Below are positions 1 to 8,964 of a stretch of 64,000 bases of DNA, piece after piece. The notes under the pieces were generated by a model that saw only the letters and a program-made list of their open reading frames with translations, was not told the origin of the DNA and searched no databases. A program made the translations under genes and the position numbers. The stretch spans positions 124,001-188,000 of the forward strand of contig NZ_SSMQ01000009.1 in assembly GCF_005144585.1 (NCBI RefSeq), given 5' to 3'. Position 1 is the first letter of the stretch, and each line of letters opens with the position of its first letter. This stretch comes from Polyangium fumosum (lineage in GTDB: Bacteria; Myxococcota_A; Polyangia; Polyangiales; Polyangiaceae).

Positions 1-2
1 AC

Positions 3-3000
3 CTCGACGCCGTGAACGCCGCTCGCACCACCGATCACCCCGACGCGCCGCTCGTCGGCTGGTACGCGGCGAGCCACCTGCTCCGCCTGCGCTCCAGCGT
101 CCCCGGCATCTGGGACCTCGCGAAGGACACGGTCCTGCGCACGATCGATCAGCCGGGCCACATCGGCTGGCGCGCGCGCAGCGACCTCGCCGAGTGGTGG
201 AGCGTCGAAGGCCTGCGCAAGGATGCCGAAGGCAAGGACAAGAGCCCGACGGAGATCGCGGCCGATCGCTTCGGCTGCGCCAAAAAAGCGCGCGTCGCCG
301 GTCCTTTTGGCCACCTCGCCCCGAGTGATCACCGCATGCATTTCGAGGCCGAACGCGCCGGCCCCTGGCCTCGCCGCTTCCCGGCCGATCCGCGCCGCGC
401 CGATCGCCCGCGTGTCCTCGCCACCGAGCGACGCGGCTGCCAGATCCGCAGCGCCGAGCCTGTCGCCGGCGGCGTCTTCTACGCCGAGACCTACCTCGAG
501 TTGCCGGCCGAGCGTGAGCTCATCGTCGCCGTGCAGGGCGCGTTCTCGATCCGCATCGACGACGTCGAGGTCATCACGCGTGACCCGCGCGACTGGGGCA
601 TCTGGCCTCGTTTCGGCGCGCGCGTCCGCCTCTCTGCGGGCCGCCACCGCATCCTCGCGCGGATCGGCAGCGCCGAGACCGGCATCCGCATCCTCGCGCC
701 GAACGGCTTGCCCCTCGGCGCCGAGACCTCCGACGATCCTACGGCGCCGTACGTCCTCGAACCGCCGCTCGTCCTGCCCGATCCCAACGTCCTCGAACCG
801 TTCCTCCTCGCGCTCGGCGTCCCCGCCGCGCCGCGCACCCCGCGCCCGGCGCCGCGCGACACGAACGATCCCGTCGCGCGTTACCTCGCCGCGTGGCTCT
901 CGCACATCGAGGGGCAGGACGACCTCGCCTCCGTGCTGCTCGAACCGCTCGTGAAGGATCCCTCGCGCGCGACCGGACCTGCGCTCTCCACGCAAGCGCT
1001 CTTCATCGAGAAGGACCCGATCTTCCCGCAGAACGACGCGCGTGATCTCGTGAAGGACGTACGCGCGCGCGCCGTCGCCAAGGACCCGGACCTCTGGCTC
1101 TCGCTCTTCTGGCTCGCGCTCGACGAGGCCGACAAGGTCGGCGCGCCCGAGGCCGCGGCCAAGGTCGCGAGGCTCGCCGATCGTTTTCGCGAGGTCCCGG
1201 ACATCTTGAAGGGGCTCGGCCGCATGTACGCGCAGATCGGCTGGAGCGTCGAGCATGCGCGCACCGTCAAGGACACGGCCGCGCGCTTCTCCGAGGACAC
1301 CGAGGCCCTCTTCGCGCTCCTCCGCCTCCACGACGAGCGCGGCGACGTCGCCGAGGCCGACAAGATCGCCAAGCGCATCGAGGCCCTCGACCCCGACGCC
1401 GAGGTCGCCCTCCAGCGCGCGCTCGAACGACGCGACTGGGGCGGCGCGATCCGCGAACTCGATCGCATCGGAAAGACCCGCCGCGATCGCACGGACGTCG
1501 CCATCAAGATCGCCGATCTCCTCACCCGCGCCGGCGCGCAACGCGAGTCGATCGATGCCCTCGAACGCGCCGTCAAGACCGACCCCGAGAACGCCTCCGC
1601 GCGCCTCGCGCTCGCCGACGCGCGCCTCGCCCGCGGCGACAAAACGGCGCTCCGCAGCGCGCTCGTCGAGGCCATCCAGACCGGCGCGGATCCTTCGGCG
1701 CTGCGCGAGGCCATCGAGCTCGTCGAGGGCACGACCGAGCTCACGCCGTATCGCATCGAGGGCAAGAAGGTCATCGCGCAGTTCGAGGCGTCGGGCGTCA
1801 CCATGCCCGGCACCGCGGCGCGCGTCCTCGACTACGCCACGTTGTGGGTCCACGCCGATGGATCGGCGCGCATGCTGGAGCACGAGATCATCGGCATCCA
1901 GTCGCGCGAGGCCATCGAGGAGCTCGCCGAGCAGCGCGTGCCGCGTGGCCTCGTGCTCAAGCTCCGCACCGTCAAGAAAGACGGCCGTGTCCTCGAACCC
2001 GAGTTCGTCGACGGCAAGCCCACCGTCACCATGCCGCACCTCGAAGTGGGCGACTACATCGAGACCGAGACGCTCTACACGCTGCGCGGCGACGGCCGCG
2101 GAGGGCGCAGCTTCGAGGGCCCGCGCTGGTTCTTCCGCGAGGAGAAGATCCCCTACTTCATCAGCGAGTACGTCGTCGTCACGCCCAAGAACCGCCCGCT
2201 CGACGTCGAGATCGGCGGCAGCGTCCCGAAGCCGACCCTCAAGGAGAACGGCGCGTTCGTCGAGCGTCGCTTCCGCGTCGATCGCAGCCCCGCGCTCCCC
2301 GAGGAGCCTGGCAGCGCGCCGACGCAGGAGTTCTTGCCGAACGTGCGCATCGGCTGGGGCATCAACCTCGAAGACCGCATCGACCGCCTCGTCGACGCCA
2401 CGAGCGACGAAGTCCCGCGCGACCCGCGCCTCAAGCGGATCGCCGAGAGCATCGTCACCGGCGCCGCGCCCGACGCCGAGGACAAACCTGCCAAGCCGGC
2501 GTCCGTCGACGAGCAGGCGCGACGCATCTATCGCTGGGTCCTCGCGAACGTCGAGCAGGGCCGCGATCAGTCTCGTGAAGACGACGGACGTCGCATCGTC
2601 ATCGGCAAGAGCGGCAACCGCACCGAGGCCTTCCTCTACCTTTGCCGCCTCGTCGGCATCGATGCCTCGCTCGGCATGGTGCGTGATCGCCTCACGCCGC
2701 CTTCGAACGGCCCGCTCAGCGACGCCGAATCCTTCAACGCGCTCGCCGTCCGCCTCGGCACCGAGCGTGGCGCGCGCTGGATGGTCGTGCGCGACAAGTT
2801 CGCGCCGTTCGGCTACCTCCCGAGCTCCTTGCGTGGCCAGCCTGCCGTCGTCCTCAAGGAGGGCGCGCCGCGCGAGACCACACCGCTCACGGGCTCGCGT
2901 GACGGCGTCACCTACGAGGGCACTGTCGATCTCCGCGCCGACGGATCGGCGGCGATCAAGCTCGAACAACGCTTCGAGGGCAAGTTCGCCATCATGCTGC

Positions 3001-3545
3001 GCAGCGCCCTCGAGAGCCTGCCCGACGCGCAACGCGACGAGGCCATCGAGACCAAGCTCATCGGCCAGGCCTTGCCCGGCGCGCGCCTGCGCTCGCTTGA
3101 CATCAAGAACGCGGCCGACCTCGACGCGCCCCTCGTCCTCGTCATGGACCTCGAGATGAACGACTTCGCGCGTGTCCGCACCGGCGACATGGTCATCTCG
3201 CCGCCCTTCGCGCTCCGCCTCTCGCCCTTCGCCGCCCTCCCCGCGCGTGAGACGCCGCTCTACATCTCCGAACAATCATCGGTTTTTTCGAATGTTCGGC
3301 TCCGCGTGAAACTGCCCGAGGGGGCCCGTGTCACGACCCAACTTGCGGCGGCTTCCACCCAGGACGGAGGACGCACGGCGACCGTCAGTGACCGCGTGGA
3401 TCGCGACACCCTCGTCTTTGAACGGGCGATCACCATCCCCGCCGGCCGGGTACAGCCCGACGCGTATGGGACCTTCCAGAGCTTCGTCCGCGAAGCTGAG
3501 GCCGCGTTGCACCGCGACATCGTAATTTCAGTCGGAGCACGTTAG
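3..3545 (+). CDS. TPR/DUF3857/transglutaminase-like protein, 5' truncated
   Basis: The frame is already open at the window edge, so the true start probably lies upstream; the first possible start inside is GTG 12. More than 1,170 residues are visible. An N-terminal region is followed by a beta-rich segment (about 140-235), a TPR-like helical stretch (about 280-580), a DUF3857 domain (about 600-800) and a transglutaminase-like core (about 830-960). In proteins with this DUF3857-transglutaminase layout the core normally carries Cys, His and Asp. Here the Cys site reads GNRTEAF (near residue 869), the usual FNH reads FNAL, and the LDPT site reads MVVRDKFAPFG. All three catalytic residues therefore appear replaced, so it is more likely a binding or scaffold protein than an enzyme. 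Role unknown; probably periplasmic or surface by family habit. Confidence 0.8.
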   Translation, partial: LDAVNAARTTDHPDAPLVGWYAASHLLRLRSSVPGIWDLAKDTVLRTIDQPGHIGWRARSDLAEWWSVEGLRKDAEGKDKSPTEIAADRFGCAKKARVAGPFGHLAPSDHRMHFEAERAGPWPRRFPADPRRADRPRVLATERRGCQIRSAEPVAGGVFYAETYLELPAERELIVAVQGAFSIRIDDVEVITRDPRDWGIWPRFGARVRLSAGRHRILARIGSAETGIRILAPNGLPLGAETSDDPTAPYVLEPPLVLPDPNVLEPFLLALGVPAAPRTPRPAPRDTNDPVARYLAAWLSHIEGQDDLASVLLEPLVKDPSRATGPALSTQALFIEKDPIFPQNDARDLVKDVRARAVAKDPDLWLSLFWLALDEADKVGAPEAAAKVARLADRFREVPDILKGLGRMYAQIGWSVEHARTVKDTAARFSEDTEALFALLRLHDERGDVAEADKIAKRIEALDPDAEVALQRALERRDWGGAIRELDRIGKTRRDRTDVAIKIADLLTRAGAQRESIDALERAVKTDPENASARLALADARLARGDKTALRSALVEAIQTGADPSALREAIELVEGTTELTPYRIEGKKVIAQFEASGVTMPGTAARVLDYATLWVHADGSARMLEHEIIGIQSREAIEELAEQRVPRGLVLKLRTVKKDGRVLEPEFVDGKPTVTMPHLEVGDYIETETLYTLRGDGRGGRSFEGPRWFFREEKIPYFISEYVVVTPKNRPLDVEIGGSVPKPTLKENGAFVERRFRVDRSPALPEEPGSAPTQEFLPNVRIGWGINLEDRIDRLVDATSDEVPRDPRLKRIAESIVTGAAPDAEDKPAKPASVDEQARRIYRWVLANVEQGRDQSREDDGRRIVIGKSGNRTEAFLYLCRLVGIDASLGMVRDRLTPPSNGPLSDAESFNALAVRLGTERGARWMVVRDKFAPFGYLPSSLRGQPAVVLKEGAPRETTPLTGSRDGVTYEGTVDLRADGSAAIKLEQRFEGKFAIMLRSALESLPDAQRDEAIETKLIGQALPGARLRSLDIKNAADLDAPLVLVMDLEMNDFARVRTGDMVISPPFALRLSPFAALPARETPLYISEQSSVFSNVRLRVKLPEGARVTTQLAAASTQDGGRTATVSDRVDRDTLVFERAITIPAGRVQPDAYGTFQSFVREAEAALHRDIVISVGAR

Positions 3546-3578
3546 CGATCTCGCGTTACGCCCAATCCTGGTAATATG

Positions 3579-3595
3579 GACCATGAATCATGGTC
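3579..3595. promoter_or_regulatory. Palindrome over the start codon of the Crp/Fnr gene
   Basis: GACCATGA-A-TCATGGTC is a perfect inverted repeat with 8-bp arms and a one-base centre. It spans the ATG at 3590. Crp/Fnr proteins bind dyad sites as dimers, so this could be an autoregulatory operator. That role is inferred from position and symmetry only, and there is no match to the classical Crp or Fnr consensus. Confidence 0.35.
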
Positions 3596-4315
3596 ACGAT
3601 CCAGGATAACCGACGCCCCTCGGTGGACGCGCCGAAGGTACGCATCAACCGCGCGTTGAAGCTCTGCTCCCTCTTCGAAAAGGTGGCTCGTGCGACGTTC
3701 GACAACGCGCTCGAGGTCGCAGAGCTCGACGTCGTCCGTGCTGGGATGCCCATCCAGAAGCAGGACGACAACGTCACCTCCCTCGCGCTGCTCGGACACG
3801 GGCGAGCGCGTCTCGAACGCAAACTTCCGTCCGGACAGACGGTCCCGCTTGGTTACCGCGGCAGCGGTGATCTGCTCGGCGAGGCTGCGCTCGCCGGCGC
3901 GCAGACGTACACCGAGAGCGCGATCGCCATCGACGAGAGCGAGGTCGTCCGCTTCCCGGTCGCCTCCATTCACGCGTGGCTCCGCGACGATCCCGCGCTC
4001 GGCGTGGCGCTGCTCGGCCTCCTCGTCGATCGCCAGCGCGCGGCGGAGGATCGCATCGAGTCGTTGCTCTTCCGCAACGTGGAAGGCCGCCTCGTCGAGT
4101 TCCTCCTCGCCGCCGTCGATCGCTGGGGCGTGCCCGACACGCGCGGCACGTTGATCTCTGCGCCGATCACGCATCTGGAGATCGCGCAGTCGATCGGCTC
4201 CACGCGCGAGACCGTCACCATCACCCTCGGCGCGCTCCGCAAGGACGGATTGCTCGCTGTGGCGGGTCGACGGCTCATCGTGGTCGACCGCGACGCGCTC
4301 GCGAAGCGCCGGTAA
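3590..4315 (+). CDS. Crp/Fnr-family transcriptional regulator
   Basis: A 241-residue protein of normal length for the family. Residues about 25-140 form a cyclic-nucleotide-binding-type beta-roll, with the RGSGDLLGEAALAG stretch in the position of the phosphate-binding cassette. A long dimerisation helix follows (about 145-175), then a winged helix-turn-helix (about 185-235) with the recognition region IAQSIGSTRETVTITLGAL. No Fnr-type N-terminal cysteine cluster is visible, so a [4Fe-4S] oxygen sensor is unlikely; the effector is unknown. There is no clear ribosome-binding site before ATG 3590, but the start sits in a perfect palindrome that may be its own operator. It lies 44 nt downstream of the large TPR protein and upstream of folB, all on the same strand. 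Confidence 0.88.
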   Translation: MVTIQDNRRPSVDAPKVRINRALKLCSLFEKVARATFDNALEVAELDVVRAGMPIQKQDDNVTSLALLGHGRARLERKLPSGQTVPLGYRGSGDLLGEAALAGAQTYTESAIAIDESEVVRFPVASIHAWLRDDPALGVALLGLLVDRQRAAEDRIESLLFRNVEGRLVEFLLAAVDRWGVPDTRGTLISAPITHLEIAQSIGSTRETVTITLGALRKDGLLAVAGRRLIVVDRDALAKRR

Positions 4316-4441
4316 CGGAACGCGGCTCGATCCTCGGGGGCGTCGCTCGGCTCGTCCGAACGGAGCCCCCGCGCCTCGACCACGCGCGCGCGTCCTTTTC
4401 GCGTGCTCGGCTACGCTCGGGCGTGCTATCGCCCGACCGCG

Positions 4442-4819
4442 ATGTCGATCGCCCAGAGCTACCGGATTCGACTCGAAGGGATCCGGTTCCGCGCGCGCCA
4501 TGGTGTCTCGCGGGCCGAACGCGACTTGCCGCAGGACTTCGTCGTCCATGTCGAGGTCACGTTGCCCGTCGCGAGTCTGCCCCGGACGGACACCCTCGCG
4601 AAGGTCTTCAACTACGACAAGCTCGCGACCCTCGTCGTCGACGAGGGCACGCGCGCCTCGTACAAGCTGCTCGAAATTCTCGCCGAGCGGCTCATCGCGC
4701 GCATCCTCGCGGACACGCCTGCGATTGCCGTGACCGTGCAGGTCAAGAAGTTCGGCCCGCCCACGTCGGTCTCGGTCGACGCGGTCTCCGTCGAGCTCTC
4801 GGCGAACAGGCCCGCGTAG
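4442..4819 (+). CDS. folB: Dihydroneopterin aldolase (FolB)
   Basis: FolB converts 7,8-dihydroneopterin to 6-hydroxymethyl-dihydropterin and glycolaldehyde in folate synthesis. The chosen ATG 4442 gives 125 residues, typical of the family; an in-frame ATG at 4403 would add an unusual 13-residue tail. Family marks are the N-terminal LEGIRFRARHGVSRAERDLP strand-loop with PQDFVVHVEV following, FNYDKLATLV, the helix KLLEILAERLIARIL, and the C-terminal KKFGPP containing the conserved lysine. The gene stands apart from other folate genes; folE is about 53 kb away in this window. Identification is firm. Confidence 0.9.
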   Translation: MSIAQSYRIRLEGIRFRARHGVSRAERDLPQDFVVHVEVTLPVASLPRTDTLAKVFNYDKLATLVVDEGTRASYKLLEILAERLIARILADTPAIAVTVQVKKFGPPTSVSVDAVSVELSANRPA

Positions 4820-4855
4820 CCATCCCTCCCGCGAGCGAGCGGCCTATCATGTGCC

Positions 4856-6253
4856 ATGCCTCGCCTCTCGCTCCTCGCGGCACCGCTCGTGCTCCTCGCC
4901 CTCGCTTGCTCCGGTGAGGACGTAACCCCCGCCGTCAAACCCGCGCCCCGCGCCTGGGACAAACTCGCCACGCCGAGCGACGTCGCGCTTGGCCCCGTGC
5001 GTGGCTTCACGCAGGCCCGCGGCATCGTCCACAGCCACTCGCCCTACTCGCACGACGCTTGTGACGGCAAAGGCCTCGACGACGGCGGCGTGCCGCGGAC
5101 CGACTGCGTCGCGAACCTCCGCCGCGGCATGTGCGACGCCGCCGAGGACTTCGTCTTCCTCACCGACCACGCCGCCCACATGGCGGACGCCGCGTTCCCC
5201 TCGTTGCTCTTCATCCAGCCCGGCGACGAACCCGTCCTCGGCGTGGACGGCGCGCCCATTGGCAACTACGTCGCGTGTGGCGACGGCCGCCGCGTCCTCG
5301 TCACCGCGGGCAACGAAAACACCTTCATGTCCGTTGGCCTCGAACGCCACCTCCCTGGCGACCCGGCCACGCGCCGCGCGACCTACGAAGGCGAAGACGC
5401 CTCCACCGTCGACGCGATGCACGAAGCAGGCGCCCTCGTCTTCATCGCGCACACCGAGTCCCGCGCGCCCGCGTGGCTCGCCTCGATGCCCTTCGACGGC
5501 GTCGAGGTCTACAACGTCCACGCCGCCATCGACCCGGACATCCGCAAGGACTACCTCGGCCTCGAAGCCTACGGCGGCGGCGCCTCCATCCTCCCGTTCA
5601 CCCGCCAGGACGACGACGGCCCGCAGCCCGACCTCGCGTTCCTCGGCTTCTTCGAGGAGCTGCCCATCTATGGCCAGCGCTGGGACGCCTTGCTCGCCAC
5701 GCGCCACGTCACGGGCATCGCGGGCACCGACGTCCACGAGAACAGCTTCCCGGGTGTCCTGCGCGACGGCGAGCGTGGCGACAGCTACCGCCGCCTCATG
5801 CGGTGGTTCTCGAACATCGCGCTCGTCGACGGCCCGATCACCCCGACCTCCGTCAAGGCTGCCCTCGCCGCTGGCCGGAGCTACGTCGCGTTCGAGATCC
5901 TCGGGGCGCCGGACGGCTTCGACTTCCATGCCGAGACAAACGGCGCCCTCGTTGAAATGGGTGGGCAGGCTCCCGCGGGATCGACAATCGTGGCCCGTGC
6001 TCCCAACGTCCATAACCTCGATCCTGGCGTCACTGCGCCAACGATCTCCATGCGCTTGCTCCGCATCGACGCGTCCGGGACCACGGTCGCGGCCGAGGGC
6101 GACACGATTCGCCTCGAAAATGCGCCGGCCGGCGTGTACCGCGTCGAGGTCCGCATCCTGCCGACCCACCTCCGCCCGCACGTGGGCGACACCGGCGAGG
6201 GGTACATCCGCGAGCGCTTGTGGATCCTCGCCAATCCGATTCGGATTTCCTGA
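4856..6253 (+). CDS. PHP-type (CehA/McbA-like) metallohydrolase lipoprotein
   Basis: A 465-residue exported lipoprotein: the N-terminal hydrophobic segment ends in the lipobox LALAC (Cys18). The body carries the metal-ligand pattern of PHP-type hydrolases: GIVHSHSPYSHDAC, FVFLTDHAAHM, TAGNENTF, LVFIAHTES and GIAGTDVHENSF, in that order. The CehA/McbA branch is known for extracytoplasmic phosphodiesterase or esterase-like hydrolases; the substrate here cannot be read from sequence. The C-terminal ~120 residues are beta-rich and may be an accessory domain. The gene follows folB by 36 nt and precedes a LysR gene by about 80 nt. Confidence 0.75.
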   Translation: MPRLSLLAAPLVLLALACSGEDVTPAVKPAPRAWDKLATPSDVALGPVRGFTQARGIVHSHSPYSHDACDGKGLDDGGVPRTDCVANLRRGMCDAAEDFVFLTDHAAHMADAAFPSLLFIQPGDEPVLGVDGAPIGNYVACGDGRRVLVTAGNENTFMSVGLERHLPGDPATRRATYEGEDASTVDAMHEAGALVFIAHTESRAPAWLASMPFDGVEVYNVHAAIDPDIRKDYLGLEAYGGGASILPFTRQDDDGPQPDLAFLGFFEELPIYGQRWDALLATRHVTGIAGTDVHENSFPGVLRDGERGDSYRRLMRWFSNIALVDGPITPTSVKAALAAGRSYVAFEILGAPDGFDFHAETNGALVEMGGQAPAGSTIVARAPNVHNLDPGVTAPTISMRLLRIDASGTTVAAEGDTIRLENAPAGVYRVEVRILPTHLRPHVGDTGEGYIRERLWILANPIRIS

Positions 6254-6335
6254 AGCCGAAGCGAGATCACTTGCCCGAAAAACCGATGGATCGGACGAGA
6301 GACATCGGGAAAGACGATGGTATGCTGGCGCTACT

Positions 6336-7235
6336 GTGGAGTGGCTCAACTATCATCATCTCCTCTATTTCTGGGTCGTCGCGCGAGAGGGGAGCATCGC
6401 GCGGGCGAGCCACGAGCTACGGCTCGCGCAGCCCACGATCAGCGGGCAGATTCGTGCCCTCGAAGAGGCGCTCGGGGAAAAACTGTTCGTCCGCAGCGGC
6501 CGTCACCTCGTCCTCACCGAGGTCGGGCGCGTCGTTTTTCGTTATGCCGACGACATCTTCTCCCTCGGCCGTGAGCTGCTCGACACCGTCAAAGGCCGTC
6601 CGACGGGCAGGCCGCTTCGGTTTGTGGTGGGAATCGCCGACGTCCTGCCCAAGCTCATCGCGCACCGCCTGCTCGAACCGGCCCTCGGCCTCGCGGAGCC
6701 CGTGCGGATGGTTTGTCGCGAGGACAAGGCGGAGCGGCTGATCGCCGAGCTCGCGCTCCACAACCTCGACATGGTGATCACCGACGCGCCGCTCGCCTCC
6801 GGTATGAAGATCAAGGCGTACAGCCATCTGCTCGGCGAATGCGGGATCAGCTTCTTCGCCGCGCCCTCGGTCGTGCTCGACACGCGACGGCCTTTCCCGG
6901 ACATGCTCGACGGCGCGCCTTTCCTCTTGCCGGCCGAGGGCACCACGCTCCGCCGCTCGCTCGAGCAATGGTTCGAGTCCGAAAGGATCCGGCCGCGCGT
7001 CGTGGGCGAGTTCGACGACAGCGCGCTCCTCAAGGTCTTTGGCCAGGCCGGCGCGGGCGTGCTCGTCGCGCCTTCGGTGATCGAAAGGGAAATCCAGAAC
7101 CAGTACGACCTGCACGTCGTCGGCCACACCGACGCCGTGAAAGAGCGCTTTTACGCGATCACCGGCGAGCGAAAAATCAAGAATCCCGCCACGAGCGCGG
7201 TCGCCAATGCCGCGCGCAAGCACATCTTCGGCTGA
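6336..7235 (+). CDS. LysR-family transcriptional regulator, NhaR-like
   Basis: A 299-residue LysR-type regulator starting at GTG 6336 (MEWLNYHHLLYFWVVAREGS), matching the N-terminus of NhaR proteins, which begin LNYxHLxYFW. The winged HTH covers residues 1-60 (ASHELRLAQPTISGQIRALE). The rest is the two-lobed effector-binding domain. In enterobacteria NhaR responds to Na+ and activates the antiporter gene nhaA; no antiporter gene is adjacent here, so the target is unknown. The stop lies only 9 nt from the convergent siroheme gene. GTG is preferred because the frame upstream overlaps the preceding gene and has no family-like residues. Confidence 0.85.
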   Translation: MEWLNYHHLLYFWVVAREGSIARASHELRLAQPTISGQIRALEEALGEKLFVRSGRHLVLTEVGRVVFRYADDIFSLGRELLDTVKGRPTGRPLRFVVGIADVLPKLIAHRLLEPALGLAEPVRMVCREDKAERLIAELALHNLDMVITDAPLASGMKIKAYSHLLGECGISFFAAPSVVLDTRRPFPDMLDGAPFLLPAEGTTLRRSLEQWFESERIRPRVVGEFDDSALLKVFGQAGAGVLVAPSVIEREIQNQYDLHVVGHTDAVKERFYAITGERKIKNPATSAVANAARKHIFG

Positions 7236-7244
7236 GCCCGCCCT

Positions 7245-8855
7245 TCATTTTCGCGTAAAATACCTCTCCACCGCCTCCACGAGCCCCTCCATCGTGCTCG
7301 TCTCCGCCGTCACGGCGACCTCGATCCCCCGGGCCCGCGCGCTCTCCGTCGTGATCTCTCCAATGCTCGCGACCGTCACGCCCGAAAGCAGCGCGCCTGC
7401 CTGCGCCCCGAGCGCCGCGACGAGCCCCTCCACCGTGCTCGTCGCCGAAAGCAATACGACGTCGATCGATTTCTCCGAAAACCGCTGCACGAGCTCCGCC
7501 GCCCGCTCGGCCCCTGCTCTCCGCGTCTCGTAGACCGGCACGACCCGCACCTCGCAACCCGCCGCCCGCAGCATCTCGGGCAGCGCCTCCCGCGCCACGA
7601 GCGCGCGCGGGATCACCACCCGCACAATCTTCTTTTCCGACAAACGCTCCCGTATTTCCTCGTCCGCCAGAATCGCGACCGCCAATCCCTCGCCACGAAA
7701 ATCCGCGGGCACGATATCGGCGCGAATCCCCCTTGCGAGCAGCGCTGCCGCCGTCCCCGTCCCGATCGCCGCCACCTTCGCGCGCCCGAAGGCCCGCGCG
7801 TCGAGGCCCGCCTCCGCGATCGCCGCGAACAGCCGCTCCACGCCATTCTCGCTGGTGAACGCCACCACGTCCCACGCGCCGAGCTCGTGCACGAGCGCCG
7901 ACACCGCGGACGGATCCGGCGGCGGACCAATCTCGATCGCCGGCCACACGTAGGGCTCGGCCCCTCGCTGCCGCAGCCGCTTCGCCGCCGATTGCGCTTG
8001 ACCTCGCGGCCGGAGCAAAGCCACGCGTTTCCCGAACAGCGGACGTGTATCGAACCAGCGCAGCGCCTCCCGCCGCGCGGCCACCGCCCCCACGAGCACG
8101 ATCCCCGGGCTCCCGAGCCCTTCAGCGCGCGCCTTGTTTGCGATCTCCGCGAGCGTCCCCTGCACGACCCGCTGCTCGGCCCGCGTCCCCCACTGGATCA
8201 CCGCCGCCGGCGTCGCGGGCTCCCGCCGCGAAGGCCCCAAAAGCCCCGCGACGACCTCCTCCAGGTTGTGCATCCCCATCAGCACGCAAATCGTGCCTTT
8301 CACGCTCGCGAGCTCCGACCAGTCGTATCCCGCGCCCGATCGCATCGTCCCGCTCACGAGCGTCACGCTCGACGCGAGATCCCGGTGCGTCAGGGAAAAC
8401 CCTGCATACGCCGTCGCGCCGAGCGGCGAGCACACGCCGGGCACCACCTCGAACGGAACGCCGGCCCGCGAAAGCGCCTCCGCCTCCTCCGAGCCTCGCC
8501 CGAACAGGTAGGGATCACCGCCTTTCAGCCGCACCACGCTCTTTCCTGCGCGCCCGAACCGCACGAGCTCCGCCTCGATCGCGTCCTGCTTCGCTTGCTT
8601 CGAGGCGCGATCCGCGCCGCGCTTGCCCACGGCCATCACGACGGCGTCGGGCCGCACACGCGAAAGCAAGGCCGGATGAATCAGCTCATCGTGCAGCACC
8701 ACCTCGGCGCTCGAAAGAAGCTCGGCCCCACGTTCGGTCAAAAGTCCCGGATCTCCGGGCCCTCCGCCCACCAGGTACACCGTCCCCGGCGCGGCAACGC
8801 GTGCCGCAGAGCGCGTCAAATCCCCGCCTTCTTCGCCTTCTGCCCGATTTTTCAT
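7245..8855 (-). CDS. Fused uroporphyrinogen-III C-methyltransferase / uroporphyrinogen-III synthase
   Basis: About 536 residues from ATG 8855; a longer frame from 8906 lacks family character. Residues about 20-265 are the SUMT methyltransferase: GGGPGDPGLLT near the start, VLHDELI, VRLKGGDPYLFGRGSEEAE, and VVPGVCSPLGATAYAG for SAM and substrate binding. It makes precorrin-2 from uroporphyrinogen III. Residues about 285-536 are a HemD-type synthase (FTSENGVERLF, AAIGTGTAAALLARG, VFLLSATSTVEGLV-like end), which closes hydroxymethylbilane to uroporphyrinogen III. The fusion couples two sequential steps at the heme/siroheme branch point and is known in several phyla. It is divergent from the GYF/GAF gene. 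Confidence 0.92.
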   Translation of the reverse strand: MKNRAEGEEGGDLTRSAARVAAPGTVYLVGGGPGDPGLLTERGAELLSSAEVVLHDELIHPALLSRVRPDAVVMAVGKRGADRASKQAKQDAIEAELVRFGRAGKSVVRLKGGDPYLFGRGSEEAEALSRAGVPFEVVPGVCSPLGATAYAGFSLTHRDLASSVTLVSGTMRSGAGYDWSELASVKGTICVLMGMHNLEEVVAGLLGPSRREPATPAAVIQWGTRAEQRVVQGTLAEIANKARAEGLGSPGIVLVGAVAARREALRWFDTRPLFGKRVALLRPRGQAQSAAKRLRQRGAEPYVWPAIEIGPPPDPSAVSALVHELGAWDVVAFTSENGVERLFAAIAEAGLDARAFGRAKVAAIGTGTAAALLARGIRADIVPADFRGEGLAVAILADEEIRERLSEKKIVRVVIPRALVAREALPEMLRAAGCEVRVVPVYETRRAGAERAAELVQRFSEKSIDVVLLSATSTVEGLVAALGAQAGALLSGVTVASIGEITTESARARGIEVAVTAETSTMEGLVEAVERYFTRK

Positions 8856-8897
8856 GATCCCCGCGCGTACTTTCGTCTTCACCCGATTGTCGTATCC

Positions 8898-8925
8898 TTG
8901 ACACAATGCGCAACTGGCCTAGATT
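8898..8925 (+). promoter_or_regulatory. Sigma-70-type promoter for the GYF/GAF gene
   Basis: TTGACA (8898-8903) is a perfect -35 box. A 16-nt spacer leads to TAGATT (8920-8925), 4/6 to the -10 consensus. The predicted transcript starts about 30 nt before the ATG at 8965. The element is in the divergent intergenic region, pointing away from the siroheme gene. Confidence 0.55.
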
Positions 8926-8964
8926 CCGCCCATCACGTCCCTTCCTCGTAGGGGATTTTGACGT

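Noticed and set aside
4989-6330. Plus-strand frame continuing into the LysR gene
   Set aside because: It overlaps the metallohydrolase gene out of frame and is Arg/Ser/Thr-rich. The LysR protein begins only at GTG 6336.
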